DNA from: Daphnia pulex
Lineage: Eukaryota; Arthropoda; Branchiopoda; Diplostraca; Daphniidae
Assembly: GCF_021134715.1 (NCBI RefSeq)
Contig: NC_060019.1
Coordinates: forward strand, 7,192,001-7,256,000
Direction of reading: 5' to 3'
DNA: 64,000 nt
Part shown: piece after piece, positions 22,345 through 35,989 of the stretch
Layout of the letters: each line of letters opens with the position of its first letter
Numbering within the stretch: position 1 is the first letter of the stretch
Program-made: the position numbers and the translations under genes
The notes under the pieces: generated by a model
What the model was told of the DNA's origin: nothing
What the model saw: only the letters and a program-made list of their open reading frames with translations
Databases searched by the model: none

Positions 22345-22812
22345 CTATTCTACGGTTTACGTGTTGCAAGTTTTGGGGCGTATTTTTCCATTTATTTAAA
22401 AAAACGAAAATGTTAGGAAGGGACAACCAAAAATCATCGCGGAGAAAAAGAATGGCGAGTAATCCGTAAACAATACTTCAACCTGCCATAAAAACCCAAA
22501 AAATACGGGTTCGCTAGCAAATTTAAATTTACATACAGATCTCGTAGTAAAAATTCACGGATCCAAAAGCAAAGGGCTACACACTCGACAATGATGGGGA
22601 CATCCAATGACTAGTGAATAATGAAAAATGTACGTCATACCTGTTGCTGATTGCTGTCGATTCATCAATTCCTGGTGCACACTGTCGCACACTGTGCGCT
22701 TGGCAAATTTTTTCAATGAATTAAAGAGAAAAACATGGTAATACAAATCATTTAGATAAATGGAAATCGAGAATTCCATTAATCAACAAAATTGCCAAAT
22801 CAATAACATGTC

Positions 22813-23068
22813 TTAACTCATCATGTTTATAAAGGTAAATCTTCCTCGAAATCTCTTTTTGGGAATCGCATAGGAAAAGATGAGGATCGTGATGACTTTT
22901 CCTTCGATTGAACTCTGCGATTTTTCTCTCAACAACTTCGCCAGTCCAAAATGATCCTTTTGGGTTGCGTTCTCTCTTTCTTCGTTCATTTTTTCGTATA
23001 GCGCGTTCATGTTCAAAAAGTCAGCGGTGACTGACGAATCCATTTGGCCGCAGATGATTTCATCCAAT
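22813..23068 (-). pseudogene. Tyrosine kinase C-terminal tail (copy 3)
   Basis: Predicted residues are identical to copy 2 (11805-12060), including FLNM. Confidence 0.6.
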
Positions 23069-24134
23069 TGTAAAGGTCGACACAGCGGAATCATTGTGTC
23101 ACCGATACGAAGAACTTAAATACTATGAGGCGACTTTACTCACAATGTCAAAGTAAAGTGTCTAAGACCAACGGGAATAATTAAGGCTAAACAATGTATT
23201 GATAACGGACAGATCATACAATAAGGTGAACTAATAATATTAAATAGTGAGACGATAAATAAGTGAGACAATACTACTTGTATGGAGAAAATTTGGTAGC
23301 GGGCTGAGCGGTTAGGCTTGTCGAAAAACGGCAAGTTTCGAGGTACAGTTGGAAATGGCACTTAGCTTAAATAACAGGTACTGAGCACAAGGGAAAATAT
23401 AACTAATACAATACCAAAAGGAGAGTGCGACTGAAACACAATGGTAGTGTGAATGCCGTGGGAGAATGCAGTACAGAATAACATTTACATACAGTTTTTA
23501 TACTAATTCTGGCTGCACGGTTAGCATAGGCCTAGAGAGGAAGTATAGGGAGCAGACATGTTTAGGCCTAGAGAGGATAGTATAGGGAAACGTGACCAGA
23601 CACGTTAAGACATGGTCAGAGCGGCGACGGACGAAAAGGGAGTTTTTTATTGAAAAGCGTTGAAGGAAAAAGGAAAATATATTTATATAGTGTCATAAAA
23701 GATAAAAGTACGCCTAAAGTTAATATAGCGAAAAGGAAAAGGGGATAGTAAAAAGGGAAAGGGATGGGGCGAGTTGGCGGCAGAGATGGGGCGAGTTGGC
23801 GGTAGATGGGGCAAGTTGGTGGCAGAGATGGGGCGAGTTGGCGGAAGATTCAAATGGTAGCAGCCTCCTCTGGTATGAGATGGAGTATAGCGGAAGCGAC
23901 ATCTAGTAGTCGACGTTAGAGATTGTCTTGTAGAAAGGGAAAGTAACAAGGGAAAGGGATGGGGCAAGTTGGCGGCAGAGAAAGGGTAAGTTGGCGGAAG
24001 ATTCAAATGGTAGCAGCCTCCTCTGGTATGAGATGGAGTATAGCGGAAGCGACATCTAGTAGTCGACGTTAGAGATTGTCTTGTAGAAAGGGAAAGTAAC
24101 AGAAAAACGGGAGTCGACCCAGCGTTCTGTTACA
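23069..24134 (-). mobile_element. Solo LTR (copy 3)
   Basis: Same insertion, CAAT duplications at 23065-23068 and 24135-24138; 1066 bp. Confidence 0.75.
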
Positions 24135-24138
24135 CAAT

Positions 24139-24293
24139 TGACTGAAAGTGGGTCTCTCCTTTGGATACGTTTTCCAGCAATTGCTCATCATTTCCCCGAA
24201 GATATTGGGGGCAAGGGCTAGTTTGTCCATCCGATGTCCTTTAAGAATTTCCTTTATGAGAATGTGACCGACGTCCAACCCTAATCTATACAA
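24139..24293 (-). pseudogene. Tyrosine kinase domain end (copy 3)
   Basis: Matches 2331-2485 with small changes (KGHRMDKLA). The subdomain XI signature is intact. Confidence 0.65.
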
Positions 24294-24798
24294 TGACGTT
24301 ACTAAACTTTATATGTCCAGGATTTTAGGCTATTATATGAAAGGATTGTAGGTATATATATCTCGACCGTCTTGTCCGATTTTCCCGTTGATTTCGTCCG
24401 CTCGTGCACCGCGCGGAAGGACGACGACAAACTGGTGCGGTTGGCTGCTGAGGTTCGGATTGTTATCATCTCAGAAATAACTTAATTGACTCTGATAAGA
24501 GAAATTTCTTAGATACACTTTTGACACCAGCTGCGTTTTGATATCAGCACGTCACCAATTAATAAGAAAAGAACATTTAATATTGCTGAACTATGGATCA
24601 AATGTATTGGCCAGCAATAAATAGTTTTGATGCTGTCAAACATGACAACTAGATGAAAACTATAAAATCCCAATTCCTTTTTTTGTTATTGTTGAGGGAA
24701 TCAATAGCATAATACATTTTTGTGTCCATATTTTCCGAACATGATTTTTGGCGTTTTCAAAGCCGCGGTTCTATATTTCCTTTGTATAGTTCAACTGC

Positions 24799-24992
24799 TT
24801 ATCCGACTAAATTGAGACGACTGGGAATGTAACCACAAGTCCACCCTGCTTCATGCTTGGAAAACAATCCTCTGAAATCGCTAAACATGAAACAGTATCC
24901 ATTTCCATGAGCGAAATGAGTGCATTGAAAATTGGCGTAGCAAATTCCTCCAGATTTCTCACCGGTACTGGGCATGTAACCGATGTTTTCGC
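24799..24992 (-). pseudogene. PAN-B fragment (copy 3)
   Basis: Predicted residues are identical to 2991-3184. Confidence 0.6.
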
Positions 24993-25911
24993 CTGAATAA
25001 TAACAATTATAACATTTATTTACAGTCATTTTAACTTGTTTTTATATAGGACTTACATTTAATGTTGTAGATTTAAAGACAGAAGATGATTGGCAAGTAG
25101 TTTCAAAGTGCTGAGATGTTTCTTGGATGAACATTCGGATGGAAATGATTCCATTTTTATACGGCGCAAGGAGACTGATGGACGAGTTTCTTTTCTTTTC
25201 CGCGCACGTGATTTTCACCTTTCGGCTCTAATTGGCTGATAATTTATGCGTCTTGGCACGAAGACGAATGGGGTAGTATAGTCGCGTCTATAGAGTTTTT
25301 CCAGGTCATTCCGCAGGGTTTTCACTGCGTGCTGGATGGTGCCGTTGCCGTTGCCGAGGTAATAAAAGGGAAGGTGTTTGGGATCTGACCTGGGACCACA
25401 ACATTTCGTTGCCTACTATACATTGACAGCACGAGCACATATCACTGAATCAATCAAGAAAAACGTAGGCTATTGCACGTGATATCTATATGGCCTTCTG
25501 AATTTAATTAATCGCTCGTTATAGTGTTGAATTTGGATTACATATTCAACTGGCGTTTGCTGCGCCAGTCAACCCAAAATTCATTTTGGAATTTTAATTT
25601 TTGAAAACAGGAAAGTTATAGTGCTTAACACTTTCAAAATTTGCAATGTGTTGAGCTATGTTGTTGTTCCTATTTGGGTTCTCCAAACGATATTTAAAGT
25701 GTCCACAACAATCTAGATCTGTAAAAATGATTACAAAGTCAGAGCTGCTGTGCATTTGTATGATGTGTATTATCAGAGTTGGAAGGTTGAATATATCCAC
25801 AATTATACAAATATTGCTCGGGTTAATTGAAACCAGAAGATTTTGATAGGACAGACTTGGATTCGGTCCAGTTCGGTTGCATGAAAAACAAGTGATGAAC
25901 TACTATTTCGG

Positions 25912-26219
25912 TTAGGGTGATTCTGCACCACACCTGTCGGGTGCACCGCAGTGAAGAGCAAAGAAAGGTCTGCAGCCACATCCTCCACCATCGCAACGCC
26001 AACGACAACAGTTGCCTTGGGATAAATCGCCATTTTCACAGCAGTTACATCCCTCGACGAGTCCACCGAACTCGTTGACAATTGCCAGCAGCACCAAAGA
26101 CACCATCAAAATCATCAGAAGCTAAAAAGGTGCATATGCAGCAATATAAAACAAATAAACAAACATTGCAATAGAATAACTTTGGATTTGAGATAAATTA
26201 TTATTACCGATTTGGCCAT
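25912..26219 (-). CDS. Secreted Cys-rich peptide, 10-Cys type (B copy 3)
   Basis: Exon 1 26208-26219, exon 2 25912-26121, TATA 26293-26301. Same 73 aa protein as at 4104. Confidence 0.75.
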
Positions 26220-27044
26220 TTTTTGCTGTAAGGAAGGCTAAACGAGTTCAGCTGTTCAAAAAGTTGTGATAATATTGGCTGATTTTCGAGCCCTTTTTAT
26301 ACTAGATCCAAAACCACCTCCCCACTGGCTCTACAGCAGCATGGCTCCCCCTCTTCCTAGTTAGTCAGTAACAAAAGTGCCGTAAACTGTGCCAAGCAGC
26401 GCTGCAAACGGGCGCGCAAAAACTTGGGCTTCAGCAGTGCCTTTCGCTGGGTTCTTCCTGTTGCCGAAGCCTGGATTTCCCCGCAAAAACTAGTAATCCT
26501 GCTGATATGCCTTGAGGCAAAGAAAGGTCTTTGATTTTCTAATATAGATGTGTTTCTCCTTAAGAGATTCATGGCAAAAACTGGTTGAAACTGGTAATGA
26601 ATAAAAGCTAGTTGGCTGTAACCATGGACACAAATACAATCTGGTCATGCCAATTTTGTGAAAAACCCGGCCCCACTGCGGAGAAAACCCTGCTGGAATA
26701 ACCTGGAAATGGACGCGATACAATCTCCTTATTCTCTTCTCTTATATCTTGAATATTGACGCATAAAATATATCAGCCCATAGCTCCAGAACGTGAAATT
26801 CACGTGCGCGGAAACGAAAAGAAATATCGTTGTCACTTCAATCTACTTTGCATGCACCGTGTAAAAATGGAATCATTTCCATCCGAATGTTCAACCAATA
26901 AGAAACATCTCAACACTTTTAATTATTTGTGAATCTTGTCTGCAACATAAAAGGTAAGTAATCAGACAATAAAAGCTCTAACGATGCAATAAAAGTTTCG
27001 TTTATTTATATTTAACGATTTAATTGATTGTGATTATTAACAGG

Positions 27045-27281
27045 ATGAAGGTCTTGTCTCTTGTTTTGTCGATTTTCCTCCTCATTTCGGCCATGGCGAT
27101 GACGACCGTGTCCGCTCGTCACTGGAAGGTGGGCGACAACGGAATAAGTCGCAGGGACAACAATTGCCGTTATGTTGGCGATTACATCGGACTCCACAAA
27201 CCCAGTATCAGCGAGCAATGTGGAGGATTCTGCCTCAACAACTCTGAATGCACTCACTTCACTTATGGAGAAGATGGCTGA
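27045..27281 (+). CDS. PAN-C (copy 3), in-frame TGA
   Basis: Same frame and same TGA (27279-27281); open continuation to 27377. Confidence 0.65.
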   Translation: MKVLSLVLSIFLLISAMAMTTVSARHWKVGDNGISRRDNNCRYVGDYIGLHKPSISEQCGGFCLNNSECTHFTYGEDG

Positions 27282-27693
27282 TGTTTCATGTATAACGCTC
27301 CCAACGGAAAGGATACTGGCCATGACTGGGCACCAAAATGGACTTGTGGTTACATTCACCCTCGTATCAATTGGTGACGATAAGCAGCTCAACTATACAA
27401 CGCATGTGTGGAACCGCTGTTTTGAAAACGACGAAAATCATGCTCGGACAAAACTGGACACGACGATGTATTCTGTAATTGATTCCCTCAACAACAAATT
27501 AAAAAGGAATTGGAATAATATAGTTGACATGTTTGACATCATCAAAACTATTCATTGCTGGCCAATACATTTTGATTAGAGTTAAGAAATCTTAAATATT
27601 CTTTTCTTATTCATTGGTGACGTAAGCGTGCTGACTCCCCTATATATGGTGCCAAAAATGAACCTAAGAAATTTCTCTTATCAGAGTCAATTC

Positions 27694-28832
27694 CACTGTT
27701 AAAAAAGTTTCCCGATTTCTGGTAGCCATAGCCCCCAGAAACTGTTTTTACAGGATATGTGGTTATAGCCCCCTAAAATCGGGTAGCTTTTTCACAACAC
27801 TTTTTTTGGGGTTAAAATATAACATCAATTTGTAGATCGACTTTTATAAATAAAAGTTGGCCAGACTAGGATTCAAACCTTAGTCCTCTCGCGTCGCAGC
27901 TCGAGTCTCTAACCACTATACCAATCGTATCTAATATTCGCAAGTAATTCATTATAGACATTTCGGAACTTATTTTGTACTTAACATTTTTGTATACGTT
28001 TTCAAAAAATTTTTTATACGTTTTCCATGAAATCAGTTATTGGAAAATTTTAATAGATATTATAAGGGAAAGCGAGGGAAAGATTTTTACGACAATTGAT
28101 TTGTATTGCGAATTTGTTTCAGAATATGACTATATGATTTCTGGGGGGAAATCATAGCCATAAGAAACCTATATATATATCATTTAAAAAAAAAAGATTT
28201 CGTTTGCTGACTGATGGATGTATATAGGACTCTCACTCGAATAAACTCGACTCTAAGATCGCAGTTTGAATTTAATTTTGAAATCTGCTATAATTCGAGT
28301 TGAACGAAATATTTGGAAAGTCATCCAAAAGCATTCGAATTGAATTCAATCTTATTAATTAAACGCCAGTCCAGGCAGCCCTATATACAGGTGGATGATT
28401 CTAGTTTTGTAAGTTAGACGGTTCAGTTTTTTTTGTAAGGTTACAAGTTTTGTGGGGGGGTAAGTGAGCAACTAGTAAGAGAAGATGGTTACAACCTTTT
28501 AAGTGATGATAAAACTAAAAAACCGCAAATTTAGATATTCATAGACTCCACTTGTTGGCAGGTTACCCATTTTTTGGTACGTCAGACCCCCGAAAAAATG
28601 TAGCCGTTTTTCGCGGTTTTTTTAAGTGATAGGGATTTGGTGGGATATTAAGTTTCTGCCAAAGTTTTACTGTTTTAAGAGTGCAAGTGATGGAAAGAGG
28701 TGGATAATTTATACTTTTGGGGGGTTAAACCCGGTTAAACCGACAGAAAGGAAATGGATACCAATTTTAGGGGTTAGTTACCTCTTTTTTGCAAGGCGAA
28801 CCCCCAGAAATCGGGAACCATTTTTAACAGTG
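27694..28832. mobile_element. CACTG element (copy 3)
   Basis: Same insertion as 5886-7028. The poly-G run is 7. tRNA-like cassette near 27860-27930 (minus). Confidence 0.75.
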
Positions 28833-30920
28833 TCAGTTATTTCTCAGATATAATAACAATCCGAACCAGTAGCATCAGCAAACAACGCCGCGCCGATTGT
28901 CGCCGTCCTTCCGGTGCACGAGCGCGCACGAGCGGACGAAATCAACAGGAAAATCGGACAAGACGGACGAGTTGAACACCTGCATCCGGTTAATATGTGG
29001 AGGACTTTGCATCAAAACCCTGAATTTTAGTATTCTTGAATATATTCAACCGTATATTCAACAAATAAACTGCAATCATTAATCAAAATCCTCAGAGTGG
29101 ATGCTTAATTATCGTGAAATTATTGCTAGGGTTTTGGGCAGTCTTGCAACGAGCGGCTCAAAGTTTGTGCGGCGCACCTCCCAAGCTCAAACTTTTGAGC
29201 GGCGCACAGCTCAACTAAGTTTGAGCTTGGGAGGTGCGCCGCACAAAAAAGTTTGAGCTGTGAACGCTCAACATCCGCTCAAACGATATCAGCCAATCAG
29301 CGCGACCATGCCTCTGATTGCCTCTCCCCCTCTCTCACCGTGCTGCCTTCAACCCTCTTTTGCCCTAAGGGTCTAATGGGGGAACACGAAAAGGGGGATT
29401 TGGATGAAGGTCACTTCTTCCACCAAAAATGGAGGGGGGTGCGTTATAAAGTGGGGGGGGGGGAGTTTATTTCAACTATGAAGAGAGATTACTTGGGGAA
29501 ATAATAATTTTAAAAATAAATTAAAAAGACTATGAGAATCAGCGTAAAAAACTGATTTGAATCATATTGATTTCCACCTGATCTCTTATTATATACAAAG
29601 ACACTATTCTGTCATTTCACCAAGAGGTGTAATTTTTACCGCTAGATGTCATGGCGAAATGAGCGGTTCAATGAGCGTAAAACCTTGTGCGCCGCACCTC
29701 CCAAACTAGTTTGAGGGGTGCGGGCGCACAGCTTAAACTAGTTTGGGAGGTGCGGCGCACAGCTCAAAAAGTTTGAGCGAACGGCAAGACTGGTTTTGGG
29801 TTGACAACAAATTTTGTAGTATAGCTACCAATAAACATTCTGTCAAATGCACAAACAATGGGATGAATGCGGTTAACGATTTCCGTGTGTTGATAATTTG
29901 ATATATTTTAAAGACGACTGTGGTTATTTCAAATTGCTATATCGTTAAATAGGAACGGACATCGATGGTATTAGCAAACAGATATCATTCAAAAAATAAT
30001 TTTCCCTGATTTAACCATGATAACCAGCAACTTAATTTTTAAATGTAAAGATTACACTTATTTGAATAGATACTTTAAATACGCGCTCTAAATTGAACCT
30101 TCCTCAAACGAGAAACACATTAAACAACGTAATACAAGTTAATAATAAATGAAGAAGTACTTATCCGTGATTCACACTGCGAAGGCGAATGAAGACTTGC
30201 AGACAATTTGGCGAACTCCTTTAATGGGAATGTTGTGCTAAATCACAGACGTTGCACAATGAATTTTGATTAATTCACATTCCATTCTTGAAACAGTTCC
30301 GTCATAATACGTACGTTACATTCAATTTCACACGGTCACAGCTGTAATCACTGAAATCGAAAGAAACTACTTCTGGAACACGCCCGTCTTGAGTAGAAAC
30401 TTGAAAGTGACTAAGTGAAAATTTTTAATGGACGGACTAAAATTCTTTGTCGTAACTATCTTACCTTTCTTTGTTTCTTTTTTTTTACGTTCATGGAAAT
30501 TACGCCTATTGTGTGACTATACTACGGTTTTACGTGTTACAAGTTTTGGGTGTATTTTTCCATTTCTTTATTTTAAAAAAATCGAAAACTTTAGGAAGGG
30601 AGAACCAAAAATCATTATGGAAAAAAATGATGGCGGGTAATCCGTAAAACATACTGCAACCTGCGATACAAATTACAAACCCGAAAAATTGAGTAGCAAA
30701 TTCAAATTTAGCTGTTCTCATAGTAAAAAATTCACGTATCTAAAAAGCAGCTGGCATGTCTTGACTCATCGGGTTCATAAAGGTAAATCTTCCTCCAAAT
30801 CTCTTTTTGAGAATCGCATAGGAAAAGATGAGGGTCGTGTTGACTTTTCCTTCGGTTGGGTTCTCGATTTTTCTCTCAACAACTCTCAACAATCCGTTGG
30901 AGTTGCGAGTTGCGTTCCCT
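28833..30920. repeat. Block E3, carrying an extra hAT-like insertion
   Basis: E block as in units 1-2, enlarged by the element at 29139-29792. Lectin-end codons lie near 29960-29975. The kinase 3' piece near 30780-30890 contains a short local duplication (CTCAACAA twice). Confidence 0.55.
29139..29792. mobile_element. Non-autonomous hAT-like element
   Basis: The ends are CAGTCTTGC and GCAAGACTG, with further inverted similarity (GCTCAAA/TTTGAGC). It is flanked by an 8-bp duplication GTTTTGGG at 29131-29138 and 29793-29800. Internal long inverted modules (GTGCGGCGCACCTCCCAA and its complement) occur at both ends. It is 654 bp. The 83 aa frame inside has no recognisable transposase feature. 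The other E copies keep the uninterrupted site (GGTTTTGGGTTGACAAC), so this insertion postdates the E duplications. Confidence 0.85.
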
Positions 30921-31649
30921 TTTTTATACATAAATTGTATCAATGCACGAGCACATATCACTGATTCAATAAAAAAAAACGTAGGCTATTGCACCTGATA
31001 TCTATATGACCTTCTGAATTTAATTAATCGCTCGTTATCGTGTTGAATTTGGATTACATATTCAACTGGCGTTTGCTGCGCCAATCAACCCAAATTCATT
31101 TTGGAATTTTAATTTTTGAAGACAGGAAAGTTATAACTAGCGCTTTACAACTTAACAACACTTGAAAAAAATTGCCATGTGTTGAGCTATATGTTTTTTT
31201 GTACACGGCAAATGCTCTTTGCTATGATAAATAGGTAGGGTTATTCTTTTTTGGGGAGGCATCATCGCCGATATTGCGGACTTTTTCGGAATTTGCACAT
31301 AATGTTTGGGTACTCCAAACGATTTTAAAGTGTCCACAAAAATTTAGAGATCTATGTAAAAAAAGATTACAAAGTCAGAGCTGCTGAGCATTTGTATGAT
31401 GTGTATTATCAGAGTTGGAAGGTTGAATATATATTCAAGCGGATTATTTGAATACATCCACAATTATACAAATATTGCTCGGGTTAATTGAAACCAGAAG
31501 ATTTAGATAGGAAAGACTTGGATTTTCTTATTTTTTTCCCCGTTATTCAAATTCTGTAATTGTTTCGGATAATCTTGGTCGGATAACAAATTCGGTCCAG
31601 TTCGGTTGCATGTAAAACAAGTGATGAACTACTATTTCGGTTAGGGTTA

Positions 31650-31933
31650 TTATGCACCACAGCTGTCTGGTGCACCGCAGTTAAGAGAAAAGAAAGGTCT
31701 GCAACCACAGCCTCCGCCATCGCAACGCCAACGACAACAGTTGCCTTGGGATGAATCGCACTGTCCATTCACGAGCCCACCGAACTCGCTGACAATTGCC
31801 AGCAGCACCAAAGACACCATCAAAATCATCAGAAGCTAAAAAGGTGCATATGCAGCAATATAAAACAAATAAACAAACATTGCAATAGAATAACTTTGGA
31901 TTTGAGATAAATTATTATTACCGATTTGGCCAT
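31650..31933 (-). CDS. Chimeric Cys-rich gene: F-type peptide with B-type promoter
   Basis: Exon 2 (31650-31835) encodes the 8-Cys F-type peptide, including the F-specific CTCGCTGAC at 31784-31792. Exon 1 (31922-31933), the distal intron (CATTGCAATAG, ATTATTATTACC) and upstream DNA are B-type. The switch lies in an approximately 90-bp stretch identical in both types (about 31790-31880). The frame and splice sites are intact: 65 aa. The TATA is at 32007-32015. It pairs divergently with PAN-C at 32759, so an F peptide sits under a B/C regulatory region. Confidence 0.75.
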
Positions 31934-32758
31934 TTTTTGCTGTAAGGAAGGCTAAACGAGTTCAGCTGTTCAAAAAGTTGTGATAACATTGGCTGATTTT
32001 CGAGCCCTTTTTATACTAGATCCAAAACCACCTCCCCACTGGCTCTACAGCAGCATGGCTCCCCCTCTTCCTAGTTAGTCAGTAACAAAAGTGCCGTAAA
32101 CTGTGCCAAGCAGCGCTGCAAACGGGCGCGCAAAAACTTGGGCTTCAGCAGTGCCTTTCGCTGGGTTCTTCCTGTTGCCGAAGCCTGGATTTCCCCGCAA
32201 AAACTAGTAATCCTGCTGATATGCCTTGAGGCAAAGAAAGGTCTTTGATTTTCTAATATAGATGTGTTTCTCCTTAAGAGATTCATGGCAAAAACTGGTT
32301 GAAACTGGTAATGAATAAAAGCTAGTTGGCTGTAACCATGGACACAAATACAATCTGGTCATGCCAATTTTGTGAAAAACCCGGCCCCACTGCGGAGAAA
32401 ACCCTGCTGGAATAACCTGGAAATGGACGCGATACAATCTCCTTATTCTCTTCTCTTATATCTTGAATATTGACGCATAAAATATATCAGCCCATAGCTC
32501 CAGAACGTGAAATTCACGTGCGCGGAAACGAAAAGAAATATCGTTGTCACTTCAATCTACTTTGCATGCACCGTGTAAAAATGGAATCATTTCCATCCGA
32601 ATGTTCAACCAATAAGAAACATCTCAACACTTTTAATTATTTGTGAATCTTGTCTGCAACATAAAAGGTAAGTAATCAGACAATAAAAGCTCTAACGATG
32701 CAATAAAAGTTTCGTTTATTTATATTTAACGATTTAATTGATTGTGATTATTAACAGG

Positions 32759-32995
32759 ATGAAGGTCTTGTCTCTTGTTTTGTCGATTTTCCTCCTCATT
32801 TCGGCCATGGCGATGACGACCGTGTCCGCTCGTCACTGGAAGGTGGGCGACAACGGAATAAGTCGCAGGGACAACAATTGCCGTTATGTTGGCGATTACA
32901 TCGGACTCCACAAACCCAGTATCAGCGAGCAATGTGGAGGATTCTGCCTCAACAACTCTGAATGCACTCACTTCACTTATGGAGAAGATGGCTGA
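32759..32995 (+). CDS. PAN-C (copy 4), in-frame TGA
   Basis: Same frame with TGA at 32993-32995; open continuation to 33091 with H (CACCATCGT) as in copy 1. Confidence 0.65.
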   Translation: MKVLSLVLSIFLLISAMAMTTVSARHWKVGDNGISRRDNNCRYVGDYIGLHKPSISEQCGGFCLNNSECTHFTYGEDG

Positions 32996-33407
32996 TGTTT
33001 CATGTATAACGCTCCCAACGGAAAGGATACTGGCCATGACTGGGCACCAAAATGGACTTGTGGTTACATTCACCATCGTATCGATTGGTGACGATAAGCA
33101 GCTCAACTATACAACGCATGTGTGGAACCGCTGTTTTGAAAACGACGAAAATCATGCTCGGACAAAACTGGACACGACGATGTATTCTGTAATTGATTCC
33201 CTCAACAACAAATTAAAAAGGAATTGGAATAATATAGTTGACATGTTTGACATCATCAAAACTATTCATTGCTGGCCAATACATTTTGATTAGAGTTCAG
33301 AAATCTTAAATATTCTTTTCTTATTCATTGGTGACGTAAGCGTGCTGACTCCCCTATATATGGTGCCAAAAATGAACCTAAGAAATTTCTCTTATCAGAG
33401 TCAATTC

Positions 33408-34554
33408 CACTGTTAAAAAAGTTTCCCGATTTCTGGTAGCCATAGCCCCCAGAAACTGTTTTTACAGGATATGTGGTTATAGCCCCCTAAAATCGGGTAG
33501 CTTTTTCACAACACTTTTTTGGGGGTTAAAATATAACATCGATTTGTAGATCGACTTTTATAAATAAAAGTTGGCCAGACTAGGATTCAAACCTTAGTCC
33601 TCTCGCGTCGTAGATCGAGTCTCTAACCACTATACCAATCGTATCTAATATTCGCAAGTAATTCATTATAGACATTTCGGAACTTATTTTGTACTTAACA
33701 TTTTTGTATACGTTTTCAAAAAATTTGTTATACGTTTTCCATGAAATCAGTTATTGGAAAATTTTAATAGATATTATAAGGGAAAGCGAGGGAAAGATTT
33801 TTACGACAATTGATTTGTATTGCGAATTTGTTTCAGAATATGACTATATGATTTCTGGGGGGAAATCATAGCCATAAGAAACCTATATAAATATCATTAA
33901 AAAAAAAAGATTTCGTTTGCTGACTGATGGATGTATATAGGACTCTCACTCGAATAAACTCGACTCTAAAATCGCAGTTTGAATTTAATTTTGAAATCTG
34001 CTATAATTCGAGTTGAACGAAATATTTGGAAAGTCATCCAAAAGCATTCGAATTGAATTCAATCTTATTAATTAAACGCCAGTCCAGGCAGCCCTATATA
34101 CAGGTGGATGATTCTAGTTTTGTAAGTTAGACGGTTCAGTTTTTTTTGTAAGGTTACAAGTTTTGTGGGGGGGGGGGGGGGGTAAGTGAGCAACTAGTAA
34201 GAGAAGATGGTTACAACCTTTTAAGTGATGATAAAACTATAAAACCGCAAATTTAGATATTCATAGACTCCACTTGTTGGCAGGTTACCCATTTTTTGGT
34301 ACGTCAGACCCCCGAAAAAATGTAGCCGTTTTTCGCGGTTTTTTTAAGTGATAGGGATTTGGTGGGATATTAAGTTTCTGCCAAAGTTTTACTGTTTTAA
34401 GAGTGCAAGTGATGGAAAGAGGTGGATAATTTATACTTTTGGGGGGTTAAACCCGGTTAAACCGACAGAAAGGAAATGGATACCAATTTTAGGGGTTAGT
34501 TACCTCTTTTTTGCAAGGCGAACCCCCAGAAATCGGGAACCATTTTTAACAGTG
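33408..34554. mobile_element. CACTG element (copy 4)
   Basis: Same insertion. The poly-G run is 16. tRNA-like cassette near 33573-33640 (minus). Confidence 0.75.
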
Positions 34555-35989
34555 TCAGTTATTTCTCAGATATAATAACAATCCGAACCAGCAGCATCAG
34601 CAAACAACGCCGCGCCGATTGTCGCCGTCCTTCCGGTGCACGAGCGCGCACGAGCGGACGAAATCAACAGGAAAATCGGACAAGACGGACGAGTTGAACA
34701 CCTGCATCCGGTTAATATGTGGAGGACTTTGCATCAAAACCCTGAATTTTAGTATTCTTGAATATATTCAACCGTATATTCAACAAATAAACTGCAATCA
34801 TTAATCAAAATCCTCAGAGTGGATGCTTAATTATCGTGAAATTATTGCTAGGGTTTTGGGTTGACAACAAATTTTGTAGTATAGCTACCAATAAACATTC
34901 TGTCAAATGCACAAACAATGGGATGAATGCGGTTAACGATTTCCGTGTGTTGATAATTTGATATATTTTAAAGACGACTGTGGTTATTTCAAATTGCTAT
35001 ATCGTTAAATAGGAACGGACATCGATGGTATTAGCAAACAGATATCATTCAAAAAATAATTTTCCCTGATTTAACCATGATAACCAGCAACTTAATTTTT
35101 AAATGTAAAGATTACACTTATTTGAATAGATACTTTAAATACGCGCTCTAAATTGAACCTTCCTCAAACGAGAAACACATTAAACAACGTAATACAAGTT
35201 AATAATAAATGAAGAAGTACTTATCCGTGATTCACACTGCGAAGGCGAATGAAGACTTGCAGACAATTTGGCGAACTCCTTTAATGGGAATGTTGTGCTA
35301 AATCACAGACGTTGCACAATGAATTTTGATTAATTCACATTCCATTCTTGAAACACTTCCGTCATAATACGTACGTTACATTCAATTTCACACGGTCACA
35401 GCTGTAATCACTGAAATCGAAAGAAACGACTTCTGGAACACGCCCGTCTTGAGTAGAAACTTGAAAGTGACTAAGTGAAAATTTTTAATGGACGGACTAA
35501 AATTCTTTGTCGTAACTATCTTACCTTTCTTTGTTTCTTTTTTTTTACGTTCATGGAAATTACGCCTATTGTGTGACTATACTACGGTTTTACGTGTTAC
35601 AAGTTTTGGGTGTATTTTTCCATTTCTTTATTTTAAAAAAATCGAAAACTTTAGGAAGGGAGAACCAAAAATCATTATGGAAAAAAATGATGGCGGGTAA
35701 TCCGTAAAACATACTGCAACCTGCGATACAAATTACAAACCCGAAAAATTGAGTAGCAAATTCAAATTTAGCTGTTCTCATAGTAAAAAATTCACGTATC
35801 TAAAAAGCAGCTGGCATGTCTTGACTCATCGGGTTCATAAAGGTAAATCTTCCTCCAAATCTCTTTTTGAGAATCGCATAGGAAAAGATGAGGGTCGTGT
35901 TGACTTTTCCTTCGGTTGGGTTCTCGATTTTTCTCTCAACAATCCGTTGGAGTTGCGAGTTGCGTTCCCTCTTTTATACATAAATTGTA
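34555..35989. repeat. Block E4 with a lectin gene tail
   Basis: Uninterrupted E block. The empty hAT site lies near 34853-34862 and the lectin-end codons near 35019-35034. No complete gene. Confidence 0.55.
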
